DNA from: an uncultured Clostridia bacterium
GTDB taxonomy: Bacteria; Bacillota; Clostridia; Christensenellales; Aristaeellaceae
NCBI GenBank assembly: GCA_946536315.1
Contig: CAMNEH010000001.1
Coordinates: 64,592-128,591 of the forward strand
Length of the DNA stretch: 64,000 bases
Direction of reading: 5' to 3'
Made by a program: the position numbers and the translations under genes. Shown here one piece after another: positions 9,083-16,080 of this stretch (position 1 is its first letter; the number at the start of each line of letters is the position of its first letter). The notes under the pieces are model-generated. The model had not been told where the DNA came from. It worked only from the letters and a program-made list of their open reading frames with translations, and did no database searches.

Positions 9083-10879
9083 TTACACCTCCGAGAGGAC
9101 TTCGTCCTCTATCGACGTCTGCAGCTGGAAGACCCGTTTGTACAGACCGTCTTCGTTCATGAGTGTTTCGTGAGTACCCTGCTGGGTCACGCGCCCGTCC
9201 TCGAGCACGAAGATCCGGTCCGCCTCGCGCAGCGTGTTGACGCGGTGACTGATCATGATCGTGGTCATGTCCTGACGCCGCCGCTTCAGCGCGGCGCGGA
9301 TATCCGCGTCCGTCTGTGTGTCGACCGCGGACAGGGAATCGTCAAAAATCAGGATATGGTTATCCTTGAGCAGGGTGCGCGCGATGGCGAGGCGCTGCTT
9401 CTGCCCGCCGGACAGGGTCACACCGCGCTCGCCGACCACCGTATCATAGCCATGCTCGCTGTCCAGAATAAAGCTGAGCGCGCCGGCGTCGCGCACGGCC
9501 TGGGTGACCTCCGCCTCGTCGGCGATGGTCCGCGCCATGCTGACGTTTTCGCGGATCGTACGGGAATAGAGGAACGGCTCCTGAAGGACCAGGCCGATGT
9601 GCTGACGCAGCCAGGCGCGGTCGATCCGGTTGATATCCACGCCGCCGATGGTGATGTGTCCCTCGGTGAGCGGAAACAGCCGCTGCAGCAGGTGCGCCAG
9701 GGTGGACTTGCCGGAGCCGGTCGCGCCGAGAATGGCGACGGTTTCCCCGCTGTGGATGGTCATTGACAGGTCCTTCAGCACGGGATCGCCGCCGTAGCCG
9801 AACGTCACGTGGGAAAACACGATGTCCCCGCACAGGTCCGGCTTGACGGTGTCCTGCTCTTCGGGCTCGGCCGGTTCATCTAAAATCTGCCCGATGCGGT
9901 CGAGGGCAACCATGCTTTTGCCCGCGTCGGAGAGAATGCGCCCCAGCTGGCGGATCGGGAAGAGCAGCTTGCCCACATAGGTGGTGTAGATGACCAGCAC
10001 GCCCAGGGTGATTTCGCCCTGTATCGCGGCCGTCAGACAGGTCAGCAGCGTGATCATGGACTGCGTCATGCTCAGCAGGTCGCCAGTCGCCCAATAGATG
10101 GCCAGCAGTATGCTGACGCGGAAGTTTTTATCCGCCAGGTCCTTGACCTTGACGTTGAACTTGTCGATTTCGTAAGCCTGCCGGCCGAACGCGCGCACGA
10201 CGCGAACTCCGGTCAGGTTTTCCTGCAGCACAGCGCTCATGCGGCCTTCCGCCTCGTCCGAGGCGCGGAACGCCTTGATGACCCACTTGAAAAACAGGAA
10301 CGCGAACAGGAACAGCGCGGGCACCATCAGCATGGACAGCAGCGTGAGGCGCACGTTTTTGCTGAAAAGCACCGTCAGCGCGGTCACGATCATACATACC
10401 GCGTTGACCACCGACATCAGCTGCGAGGACAGGAATCGCCGGACGGTATCGACGTCGGAGGTGCAGCGCTGTACCAGGTCGCCGGTTTCCGAGCGCATAT
10501 GGTAAGAGAACGGCAGTTGCTGAATGTGCCCGTACAGGGAATTCCGCAGTCCCATGGCCACGTTTTCGCCGGCGAGGGCCTGGAAGCGGCCCTTGCCGTA
10601 GGAGAATACGCCGTTGAGCAGGTTCAGCAGGATGATGGCCAGCCCGGCCAGGTACAGGTGCTGCGCCATGTAGCCGGGGTCGCCGTACACCCCGATCCGT
10701 CCGGCCAGCCACTGGGGCAGCACGCTTGGCGCGTCACCCAGATAATGGTCCAGCGTTTCGGCCAGTACCAGGGGAATCAGGTAGTCCAGCACGACGCAGG
10801 CGACCGTGCAGAGAAGCGCGCCGATGAACCACGGCGCGTTCTGCCGGAGAAGACGCCTGACAAGCTTTTTACGATGCAC
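9083..10879 (-). CDS. ABC multidrug-type exporter, subunit with degenerate catalytic site
   Basis: A 598-aa half-transporter: six helices, Walker A GATGSGKST, a canonical LSGGQKQR signature, and Walker B LIFDDSLSAVD, in which the catalytic Glu is Asp. Asp at this position marks the non-hydrolysing site of heterodimeric exporters, which complements the LSTGE signature of the partner. The start chosen is GTG at 10879 with GGAGGA 9 bases upstream; a longer frame beginning with TTG at 10939 would start inside the U-tract of the upstream hairpin and is rejected. Expression is probably set by the attenuator at 10936-11144. Confidence 0.9.
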   Translation of the reverse strand: MHRKKLVRRLLRQNAPWFIGALLCTVACVVLDYLIPLVLAETLDHYLGDAPSVLPQWLAGRIGVYGDPGYMAQHLYLAGLAIILLNLLNGVFSYGKGRFQALAGENVAMGLRNSLYGHIQQLPFSYHMRSETGDLVQRCTSDVDTVRRFLSSQLMSVVNAVCMIVTALTVLFSKNVRLTLLSMLMVPALFLFAFLFFKWVIKAFRASDEAEGRMSAVLQENLTGVRVVRAFGRQAYEIDKFNVKVKDLADKNFRVSILLAIYWATGDLLSMTQSMITLLTCLTAAIQGEITLGVLVIYTTYVGKLLFPIRQLGRILSDAGKSMVALDRIGQILDEPAEPEEQDTVKPDLCGDIVFSHVTFGYGGDPVLKDLSMTIHSGETVAILGATGSGKSTLAHLLQRLFPLTEGHITIGGVDINRIDRAWLRQHIGLVLQEPFLYSRTIRENVSMARTIADEAEVTQAVRDAGALSFILDSEHGYDTVVGERGVTLSGGQKQRLAIARTLLKDNHILIFDDSLSAVDTQTDADIRAALKRRRQDMTTIMISHRVNTLREADRIFVLEDGRVTQQGTHETLMNEDGLYKRVFQLQTSIEDEVLSEV

Positions 10880-10935
10880 GGAAAGTGTTCCTCCATCAAT
10901 GGGTCGGATGAAAATGCCGGATGAATGAGTCACAG

Positions 10936-10974
10936 ACAATAAAACAACCGGCTGCCGTCAAACGCGGTAGCCGG
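10936..10974 (-). terminator. Attenuator-type terminator hairpin before the ABC exporter
   Basis: Read on the minus strand, CCGGCTACC (10974-10966) pairs with GGCAGCCGG (10956-10948) except for one A/C mismatch, with a 9-nt loop, followed by TTGTTTTATT. It stands between the leader peptide and the exporter's ribosome site, so it should stop transcription before the structural genes. The 3' arm GACG-GCA-GCCGG can instead pair with nine contiguous bases inside the leader ORF (CCGGCCGTC, 11013-11005), leaving only the three bases GCA bulged: a candidate antiterminator. Confidence 0.72.
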
Positions 10975-10993
10975 AACTCAAAAACGCGCAATG

Positions 10994-11074
10994 CTATTGC
11001 GGGAGACGGCCGGCAGACCGGGACAGGGCAAACAGGGCGGCGGTAAGCGCCATCGTGAATTCACTGCTCCGCAT
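10994..11074 (-). CDS. Leader peptide (26 aa) of the ABC exporter operon
   Basis: A short ORF translating as MRSSEFTMALTAALFALSRS plus AGRLPQ and stop. Support for translation: a near-perfect ribosome site GAAGGAGGGG 6 bases before the ATG, a consensus promoter 42 bases upstream of the ATG, and a position between that promoter and a terminator hairpin. Its last codons contain the sequence complementary to the terminator's 3' arm, and its stop is about 10 nt downstream of that sequence, so a ribosome finishing the ORF would cover it. The arrangement matches the known B. subtilis bmrB-bmrCD case in logic; sequence homology to BmrB is not claimed. Confidence 0.72.
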   Translation of the reverse strand: MRSSEFTMALTAALFALSRSAGRLPQ

Positions 11075-11115
11075 GTCCTTCCCCTCCTTCGTGCCGTACT
11101 GCGGCAAACGCGCAT

Positions 11116-11144
11116 AGTATATATGAGAATCCTTCGGTTGTCAA
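11116..11144 (-). promoter_or_regulatory. Promoter of the exporter leader transcript
   Basis: Minus-strand TTGACA (11144-11139), 17-bp spacer, TATACT (11121-11116). It is back-to-back with the metK promoter: the two TTGACA boxes are separated by 4 bp, so the two polymerases could not occupy both sites freely. Confidence 0.85.
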
Positions 11145-11148
11145 CCAC

Positions 11149-11177
11149 TTGACAGTGCGAATGGCCGATAGTATAAT
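11149..11177 (+). promoter_or_regulatory. Promoter of metK
   Basis: Consensus TTGACA, 17-bp spacer, consensus TATAAT. The predicted start near 11184 leaves a leader of only about 30 nt before the metK ATG, so there is no room for a SAM riboswitch. Confidence 0.9.
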
Positions 11178-11213
11178 CGAAGTCCAGTGGATTTTTCCCT
11201 GAAAGGAGTCAAA

Positions 11214-12389
<1,176 letters not shown>

Positions 12390-12429
12390 GGGCCGCTGCA
12401 AATCCTTTCACGCATGCCGCTGTCAAAAC

Positions 12430-12474
12430 GCCGGCGCGCGCCGCAGTCCACTGACTGTATCGGCGCGCGCCGGC
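12430..12474 (+). terminator. Terminator after metK
   Basis: GCCGGCGCGCGCCG (12430-12443) pairs perfectly with CGGCGCGCGCCGGC (12461-12474), 14 bp with a 17-nt loop, followed by ACTTTTCAG. The stem is very GC-rich and the U-tract is short. From 12475 to 12750 I see no gene; it holds only a 12-bp palindrome TAAGGGCCCTTA at 12732-12743. Confidence 0.75.
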
Positions 12475-12589
12475 ACTTTTCAGTCAACAAAAGCCATGTT
12501 TCTGCTGTCATTCCTTCCTGCATGGTTACATTACATATCACACTTTCGCAGTCACGTCTATTCATGCGGGAGATGATATATACACAATA

Positions 12590-12958
12590 TCAGAGACACT
12601 CGGACACTCTTCGATCAGGATCACGCTCGATACATACAGCCACCATACAGACGATCTCAGGAGCAAAGCATGCGCCAACATGGAAGCACTCATTAGGGGT
12701 CTTTCGAATCTGTAAAGGGCAAATGAAGGGGTAAGGGCCCTTATTTGGACAAAAAAAGCCCCGGAAACGCTTATGCTTCCGAGACTTTCTTAAAATCTGG
12801 GTGGAGAGATTCGGTATAATCTCTGCTCTAATCACTGCTCGTCCGCCAAGCATGTCGGACAATTTATGATCGCTGATTCCGGCTCTCCTCGCCACTGCAT
12901 TTTTCTTGTAGCCTTTCTCGTTGATGATGCGCTCAATATTGTTCGCAACGATATTCAT
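12590..12958 (-). CDS. Small HTH regulator whose 3' end is replaced by host DNA at the att junction
   Basis: The open frame is 122 codons but only residues 1-54 belong to the mobile element. Residues about 8-45 form an XRE/Cro-like helix-turn-helix (KKNAVARRAGISDHKLSDML). The 18-bp recombination core spans codons 49-54. In the integrated state the frame then runs into host DNA, through the displaced tRNA-Pro terminator (12785-12751), with no stop before 12590, so transcripts should end without a stop codon. In the excised circle the same frame would end after TKKEN with TAG (59 aa). Start ATG at 12958 follows GAGGTGGAAC. Its role may be excision control (Xis-like) or Cro-like; neither is proven. 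Confidence 0.65.
   Translation of the reverse strand: MNIVANNIERIINEKGYKKNAVARRAGISDHKLSDMLGGRAVIRAEIIPNLSTQILRKSRKHKRFRGFFCPNKGPYPFICPLQIRKTPNECFHVGACFAPEIVCMVAVCIERDPDRRVSECL
12751..12785 (-). terminator. Displaced host terminator of the tRNA-Pro gene
   Basis: On the minus strand GTCTCGGAAGC (12785-12775) pairs with GTTTCCGGGGC (12768-12758) using several G-U pairs, followed by seven T. It lies immediately downstream of the left copy of the tRNA 3' end, so before integration it would have terminated tRNA-Pro. It now sits inside the frame of the HTH gene read from 12958. Confidence 0.7.
12796..12813 (-). repeat. Left att core (displaced tRNA-Pro 3' end)
   Basis: TCTGGGTGGAGAGATTCG, identical to 15335-15352 and in the same orientation. 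The bases to its left (host side) are AAAA, so the original tRNA gene was not followed by an encoded CCA; the element-side copy is. Confidence 0.88.
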
Positions 12959-12973
12959 GTTCCACCTCTGATT

Positions 12974-13048
12974 ACAAGATTCTTAGTTCCCGAAACAATA
13001 TAACACAAGTATCTTGTAGATTCCAATAGAAAATTACAAGAAAATTTG
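12974..13048. promoter_or_regulatory. Three evenly spaced operator-like sites between divergent HTH genes
   Basis: Three 13-bp sites of the form ACAAG-N3-CTTGT: 12974-12986 (ACAAG ATT CTTAG), 13005-13017 (ACAAG TAT CTTGT, perfect dyad) and 13036-13048 (ACAAG AAA ATTTG, weakest right half). Centres are exactly 31 bp apart, about three helical turns, so bound dimers would lie on the same face of the DNA. The middle site lies between the -35 and -10 of the leftward promoter, and the third overlaps the probable -35 of the rightward one, as expected for a lambda-like switch. Confidence 0.65.
12997..13026 (-). promoter_or_regulatory. Leftward promoter of the small HTH gene
   Basis: Minus-strand TTGGAA (13026-13021), 18-bp spacer, TATATT (13002-12997). 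The perfect operator dyad falls inside the spacer, so binding there would block the promoter. The rightward promoter is weaker (TTTGGA at 13045, TAATAT at 13068). Confidence 0.5.
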
Positions 13049-13105
13049 GATTGTCGTAAATGTTTGTTAATATCATTGTGATACCATGCTTCTGAGGTGA
13101 TATAA

Positions 13106-13468
13106 ATGCCTCTTGGCACACAATTGAAACTTGCTCGAAATTCCAAAAAGCTGACCCAACGACAGCTTGGAGAACTCGTTGGAGTAACTGGTTCCGCCAT
13201 CGGCAATTATGAAAACGGCGTTTCCTCGCCTAATGAGGAAACGCTAATCGCTTTGATGTCAGTCCTATGCATCGACGCGAATTTTCTGTATGCTGATGAA
13301 ATGACAAAGTTGGATAACATCCAGTTTCTGTCCCCTGAAGAGGAGCGTCTGATTACGATTTACCGCTCGCTTAATCCTTCCGGTCAAGCCACTCTTCTTA
13401 CCACTGCCGAATCATTTCCTACCAATCCATCCTTAACGGAAGAAAAATACGCTGCTTCGGAATCTTGA
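13106..13468 (+). CDS. XRE-family repressor of the element
   Basis: A 120-aa DNA-binding protein. Residues about 6-60 are a classic XRE/cI-type helix-turn-helix (LARNSKKLTQRQLGELVG, then SAIGNYENGVSSPNEETLIA), and the tail (about 75-120) is short and has no peptidase or ImmA-like domain. The ATG at 13106 follows GAGGTGAT. It is divergent from the small HTH gene and faces the three-site operator, so it is the likely repressor of both directions. It is followed after 24 bp by the orphan gene, probably in one transcript. Confidence 0.85.
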   Translation: MPLGTQLKLARNSKKLTQRQLGELVGVTGSAIGNYENGVSSPNEETLIALMSVLCIDANFLYADEMTKLDNIQFLSPEEERLITIYRSLNPSGQATLLTTAESFPTNPSLTEEKYAASES

Positions 13469-13492
13469 TAGGTGGAATATGAAAGGATTCAT

Positions 13493-14020
13493 ATGTTCAT
13501 TAAAAAACGTGAATGGGAACACCTTCAAAGTCAATTAAAAGAATACCAACGGCGAGAAGAAGAACAGTATTCGCACAAGGAACATGTCCACGCTGTTACA
13601 CGCATGCTGGCACTTCATGTGCTTTTCTCAAATCTTTTATATTCACATGATTGTATGTTGTCCTTAATACTGCATAAGTATCCAAAGTGCAATCCGCTTC
13701 GCAATGCTGTTATCAATTTCCGCAAAAGGACACAATCAACTATTTCTATAGTTGATAATGTTGCTCATAAATGTCATAAAGCGTATTGGAAGGATCTATC
13801 AAGCTCTGATCATAAAGATGCGCGCACAATATTGGAACCGTATGAGTATCTTAACTTAGAAATGTATAGCCTTCAGCATGAAATCAATAAGTTAATAGGT
13901 CTTCTTGACGACGATTATGAATACTGCACTGAAAATGGCATGTATGAAAAACTTGTTCCTCCCAAAGAGGAAGCCTATGATATTCGGCGTGATTGGGATA
14001 AACATGGATTCCATTTGTGA
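13493..14020 (+). CDS. Orphan protein of the integrated element, function unknown
   Basis: A 175-aa predicted soluble, charged, mostly helical protein (MFIKKREWEHLQSQLKEYQR, then a heptad-like stretch to about 30). It contains clustered Cys/His in HDCMLSLILHKYPKCN and HKCHKAYW (about residues 50-105), which could bind metal, but I recognise no family. The ATG at 13493 follows GAAAGGA by 5 bases; an upstream GTG lacks a ribosome site. It is the only cargo-like gene of the element and is AT-rich compared with the host. No hydrophobic segment long enough for a secure membrane helix is present. Confidence 0.7.
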   Translation: MFIKKREWEHLQSQLKEYQRREEEQYSHKEHVHAVTRMLALHVLFSNLLYSHDCMLSLILHKYPKCNPLRNAVINFRKRTQSTISIVDNVAHKCHKAYWKDLSSSDHKDARTILEPYEYLNLEMYSLQHEINKLIGLLDDDYEYCTENGMYEKLVPPKEEAYDIRRDWDKHGFHL

Positions 14021-14078
14021 GTTTGCCCATAAATGAATTGCTAAAAGGCCCTCGACTTTTGTTTTTTGATCGGCGGAA

Positions 14079-14111
14079 AGTGAACTATAAGTCAACTGTG
14101 AGTCAACTAAG
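14079..14111 (+). repeat. Three tandem 11-bp repeats upstream of the recombinase
   Basis: AGTGAACTATA, AGTCAACTGTG, AGTCAACTAAG, contiguous and in phase with one helical turn. Consensus AGTSAACT plus three bases. The position before the integrase gene and the short direct-repeat form suggest arm-type binding sites for the recombinase or for an excisionase; this is inference. Confidence 0.6.
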
Positions 14112-14162
14112 CCTGCAAGTTACAGGCAAATGACCTGCATCTTTCCTCAAAGGGAGGTCCCT

Positions 14163-15148
14163 ATGGCACGCGCTACACAACTACCCTCCGGATCCTGGCA
14201 ATGCCAGGCTTATCTTGGCAAGGATGAGCGGGGAAACCGATACGCAAATCTTTTACCGCGTCTACCAAGTGCGAGGCTGAGCGCCTGGCTGCCGTCACCG
14301 AGATGGGTGCCGAATCCGCAGCCGCTCAGCCGCTCTCGCTGCTGGATGTCGCAAACGCCTATGTGGCAGATCGTGCCGGCGTGCTGGCGCCCAGCACCCT
14401 TACCACCTACTGGCGAATCATTCGCACTGCGCTTGCGCCTCTGCACATGGTCCCTGTGCAGTCTGTCACCAGCGATCGCGTCCAGGCGTTTATCTCTGAT
14501 TTTGCATTGTCGCATTCTCCCAAAACCACCAGCAGCGTGATCGGCCTGATTTCCTCCGTGGTCAGCGCAGTAGTACCGAATCGCCGCCTGCGCGTTCGTC
14601 TTCCACAAAAGGTCCCGCACGAGTTGGATATTCCAGACGCAGAACAGGTCCGCCTGTTGCTGGAAAGCGCCTCTCCTGATTTCCGCCCAGTTATCGTACT
14701 GGCCTCCTGCATGGGCCTGCGCCGCGCCGAAATCAGCGCTCTCACCTGCTCTGACGTTTGCGGTCAGTCTCTGCGTATACGCCACACCCTCTCCAAGGGC
14801 CCGGACCGAAAATGGGTCAAAAAAGCTGCAGAAACCTCCAGCGGCGTCCGAAACATCCATATTCCGCTCGCCGCCGCTCCCTATCTCCAACGTCCCTCCG
14901 ACGTCGGCGACGATACCCCTATTGTTCCGCTCAGCCCTGACGCCATCACTCGCCGGTTCGAGCGCCTCTGTGCCAGCCTTGGACTATCCTATCATTTCCA
15001 TGCGCTGCGCCACTATTACGCCTCCGTCCTCCTTGCGCTGCACGTGCCTGACAAATATGCCATGTCCATCATCGGCCATTCCACGCACAACATGCTCAAG
15101 CAGGTGTACCAGCATATCATGGCGGACGGGAAAAACGAAATCGACTAA
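14163..15148 (+). pseudogene. Tyrosine recombinase (integrase), interrupted by a -1 frameshift
   Basis: Reconstructed length 328 aa. Frame 1 (from ATG 14163, behind AGGGAGG) gives the N-terminal strand motif LPSGSWQCQAYLGKDERGN; after about 14237 the homologous reading continues in the -1 frame (RKSFTASTKCEAERLA, then the SAM-like core-binding domain). The catalytic residues are in the second frame: Arg in GLRRAEISAL, His-x-x-Arg in FHALRHYY, and the nucleophile Tyr at codon 15107-15109 (VYQHIM). The junction falls on GGGAAAC at 14231-14237, in phase as a canonical -1 slippery heptamer. It could be a decayed gene, a sequencing error, or programmed frameshifting. Confidence 0.8.
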
Positions 15149-15280
15149 CAGCTTGACGCCTTCTTCAAAGCCCCTGATCCGTGATCCCGTGTGCACTCAC
15201 TTTCTGTTTTTCAAAATTACGGTCTAAAATCTTCCAGTTTAGTACAAGTTTTTATACAGCAAAACCTTTTCCAGATTGCC

Positions 15281-15318
15281 CAAAAACGCCGAAAGACCCG
15301 CATTTGCGCGGGTCTTTC
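15281..15318 (-). terminator. Element-borne terminator now serving tRNA-Pro
   Basis: GAAAGACCCGC (15291-15301) pairs perfectly with GCGGGTCTTTC (15308-15318), 11 bp with a 6-nt loop. On the minus strand it is followed by GGCGTTTTTG. In the integrated state it lies 14 bp beyond the encoded CCA of tRNA-Pro. In the excised circle it would directly follow the TAG of the small HTH gene. It may also stop rightward transcription from the recombinase. From 15149 to 15280 I see no gene. Confidence 0.7.
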
Positions 15319-15331
15319 TAGTTTTCCTTCT

Positions 15332-15408
15332 TGGTCTGGGTGGAGAGATTCGAACTCTCGACCTCTTGAACCCCATTCAAGCACGCTACCAAGCTGCGCT
15401 ACACCCAG
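15332..15408 (-). tRNA. tRNA-Pro, anticodon GGG
   Basis: Cloverleaf on the minus strand: acceptor CTGGGTG pairing with CACCCAG (7/7), D arm GCGC/GCGT region with GGTA loop, anticodon stem CTTGA/TCAAG with loop ATGGGGT giving anticodon GGG, and T arm GAGAG-TTCGAAT-CTCTC. The discriminator is A, followed by encoded CCA (15334-15332). The 3' end from the T stem outward, including CCA, is on the element side of the recombination core and is therefore element-derived. Confidence 0.95.
15335..15352 (-). repeat. Right att core within tRNA-Pro
   Basis: Second copy of the 18-bp core TCTGGGTGGAGAGATTCG. It covers the discriminator base, the 3' acceptor strand and most of the 3' T stem of tRNA-Pro, the usual target segment of tRNA-directed tyrosine recombinases. 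Confidence 0.9.
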
Positions 15409-15473
15409 ATGAGAACCATTGATTCACAAGTCTTTTCAAGTGCTGCAAACCTGAATCCTTGCGAACAGTCAGT

Positions 15474-15502
15474 ATTATACTCTGTTATTCTGTACTTGTC
15501 AA
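15474..15502 (-). promoter_or_regulatory. Promoter of tRNA-Pro
   Basis: Minus-strand consensus TTGACA (15502-15497), 17-bp spacer, consensus TATAAT (15479-15474), about 65 bp before the tRNA 5' end. Full consensus fits a stable-RNA gene. Confidence 0.9.
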
Positions 15503-15575
15503 GAAGAACGCTGACATATTTTTTTACCACGCAGAGGCAGAAACCGGCGCACATGGGGCTGCATCAGGCAATTCC

Positions 15576-15603
15576 TTGACTTTTGATGGTGATGCAGTAT
15601 AAT
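15576..15603 (+). promoter_or_regulatory. Promoter of the metallopeptidase-like gene
   Basis: TTGACT, 16-bp spacer, TATAAT, ending 45 bp before the ATG at 15649. An in-frame ATG at 15583 lies inside this promoter, which argues for the downstream start. Confidence 0.7.
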
Positions 15604-15648
15604 TCATTTGAAAGATATCAGCTGTATGGCAGGATCGAGTGGAAAACG

Positions 15649-16044
15649 ATGATAGGTATTGAAGAATTTAAGGAAATCATTTCAGAATTGCTGGACGAGC
15701 TCCCGGAAGCGTTCTTCCGGAACCTCACCGGAGGCGTGATCGTTTCGGAAGCGGTGATGGTTCCCGATTACGCGCAGGGGAATGACCTCTACACGATGGG
15801 CCAGTATCAGTCTTTCTCGGGTGTCAGACAGGTCATCATCTATAAAGGCTCCTTCGACCGCGTGTATCCGTGCGCCAGTCCGGACGAAGCGCGGGTGATC
15901 ATGCGCGGGGTCATTCGTCACGAATTCCGCCACCATATGGAATTCCTCGGCGGCATTCATGATGAGACCTCTCTGGAAGCGGAAGACCAGCGTGAAAAAC
16001 AGAAGTATCTTCTCAGGCGTTTGAAGAGCCATCGTCAATACTGA
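15649..16044 (+). CDS. Small zinc-metallopeptidase-like protein (HExxH)
   Basis: A 131-aa cytoplasmic protein with the motif HEFRHHMEFLGG at about residues 94-105, the HExxH plus downstream Gly pattern of the minimal zincin-like families (DUF1025 type). The N-terminal part EEFKEIISELLDELPEAFFRNLTGGVIV and the strand VRQVIIYKGSFDR also fit that family, in which the protein is small and of uncertain substrate. Start ATG 15649 has only a weak ribosome site but lies properly downstream of the promoter. It stands alone between tRNA-Pro and larC. Protease activity is predicted from the motif only. Confidence 0.75.
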   Translation: MIGIEEFKEIISELLDELPEAFFRNLTGGVIVSEAVMVPDYAQGNDLYTMGQYQSFSGVRQVIIYKGSFDRVYPCASPDEARVIMRGVIRHEFRHHMEFLGGIHDETSLEAEDQREKQKYLLRRLKSHRQY

Positions 16045-16045
16045 A

Positions 16046-16080
16046 AAGCCGCGGGGGCTTTTTACACGTCCCCGCGGCTT
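16046..16080 (+). terminator. Hairpin after the metallopeptidase-like gene
   Basis: AAGCCGCGGGG (16046-16056) pairs perfectly with CCCCGCGGCTT (16070-16080), 11 bp. The T-run is in the loop rather than after the stem, so it is not a textbook terminator, but its position after the stop supports that role. From 16081 to 16210 there is only a second weak hairpin (TCCGTCTC 16132 / GAGACGGA 16153), possibly ending larC transcription. Confidence 0.5.

Larger units (their letters stand above)
12796..15352. mobile_element. Small integrated element in tRNA-Pro(GGG), about 2.5 kb
   Basis: Bounded by an 18-bp direct repeat (12796-12813 and 15335-15352) that is the 3' end of the tRNA-Pro gene. Contents from left to right: HTH gene (minus), three-site operator region, XRE regulator (plus), orphan gene (plus), three 11-bp repeats, tyrosine recombinase (plus, frameshifted), terminator. 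The first two plus-strand genes are visibly AT-richer than the surrounding chromosome. There are no replication, mobilisation, capsid or recognisable defence genes, so it is a minimal integrative element, a satellite remnant, or a deletion derivative. Confidence 0.85.

Noticed and set aside
10880..10939. Twenty-codon N-terminal extension of the ABC exporter from a TTG
   Set aside because: The TTG lies in the U-tract of the attenuator hairpin and has no ribosome site, whereas GTG 10879 has GGAGGA at good spacing.
11178..11213. SAM riboswitch before metK
   Set aside because: Only about 30 nt separate the predicted transcript start from the start codon, and no S-box motif is present.
12414..12734. 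Plus-strand ORF of 106 codons after metK
   Set aside because: It begins inside the metK terminator stem, has no ribosome site and no recognisable composition; treated as noncoding.
12590..12795. Host-derived tail of the 122-codon HTH frame as a real protein domain
   Set aside because: It is encoded by tRNA-flanking and terminator DNA, is rich in unrelated basic residues, and crosses a strong terminator; it is a read-through frame created by integration.
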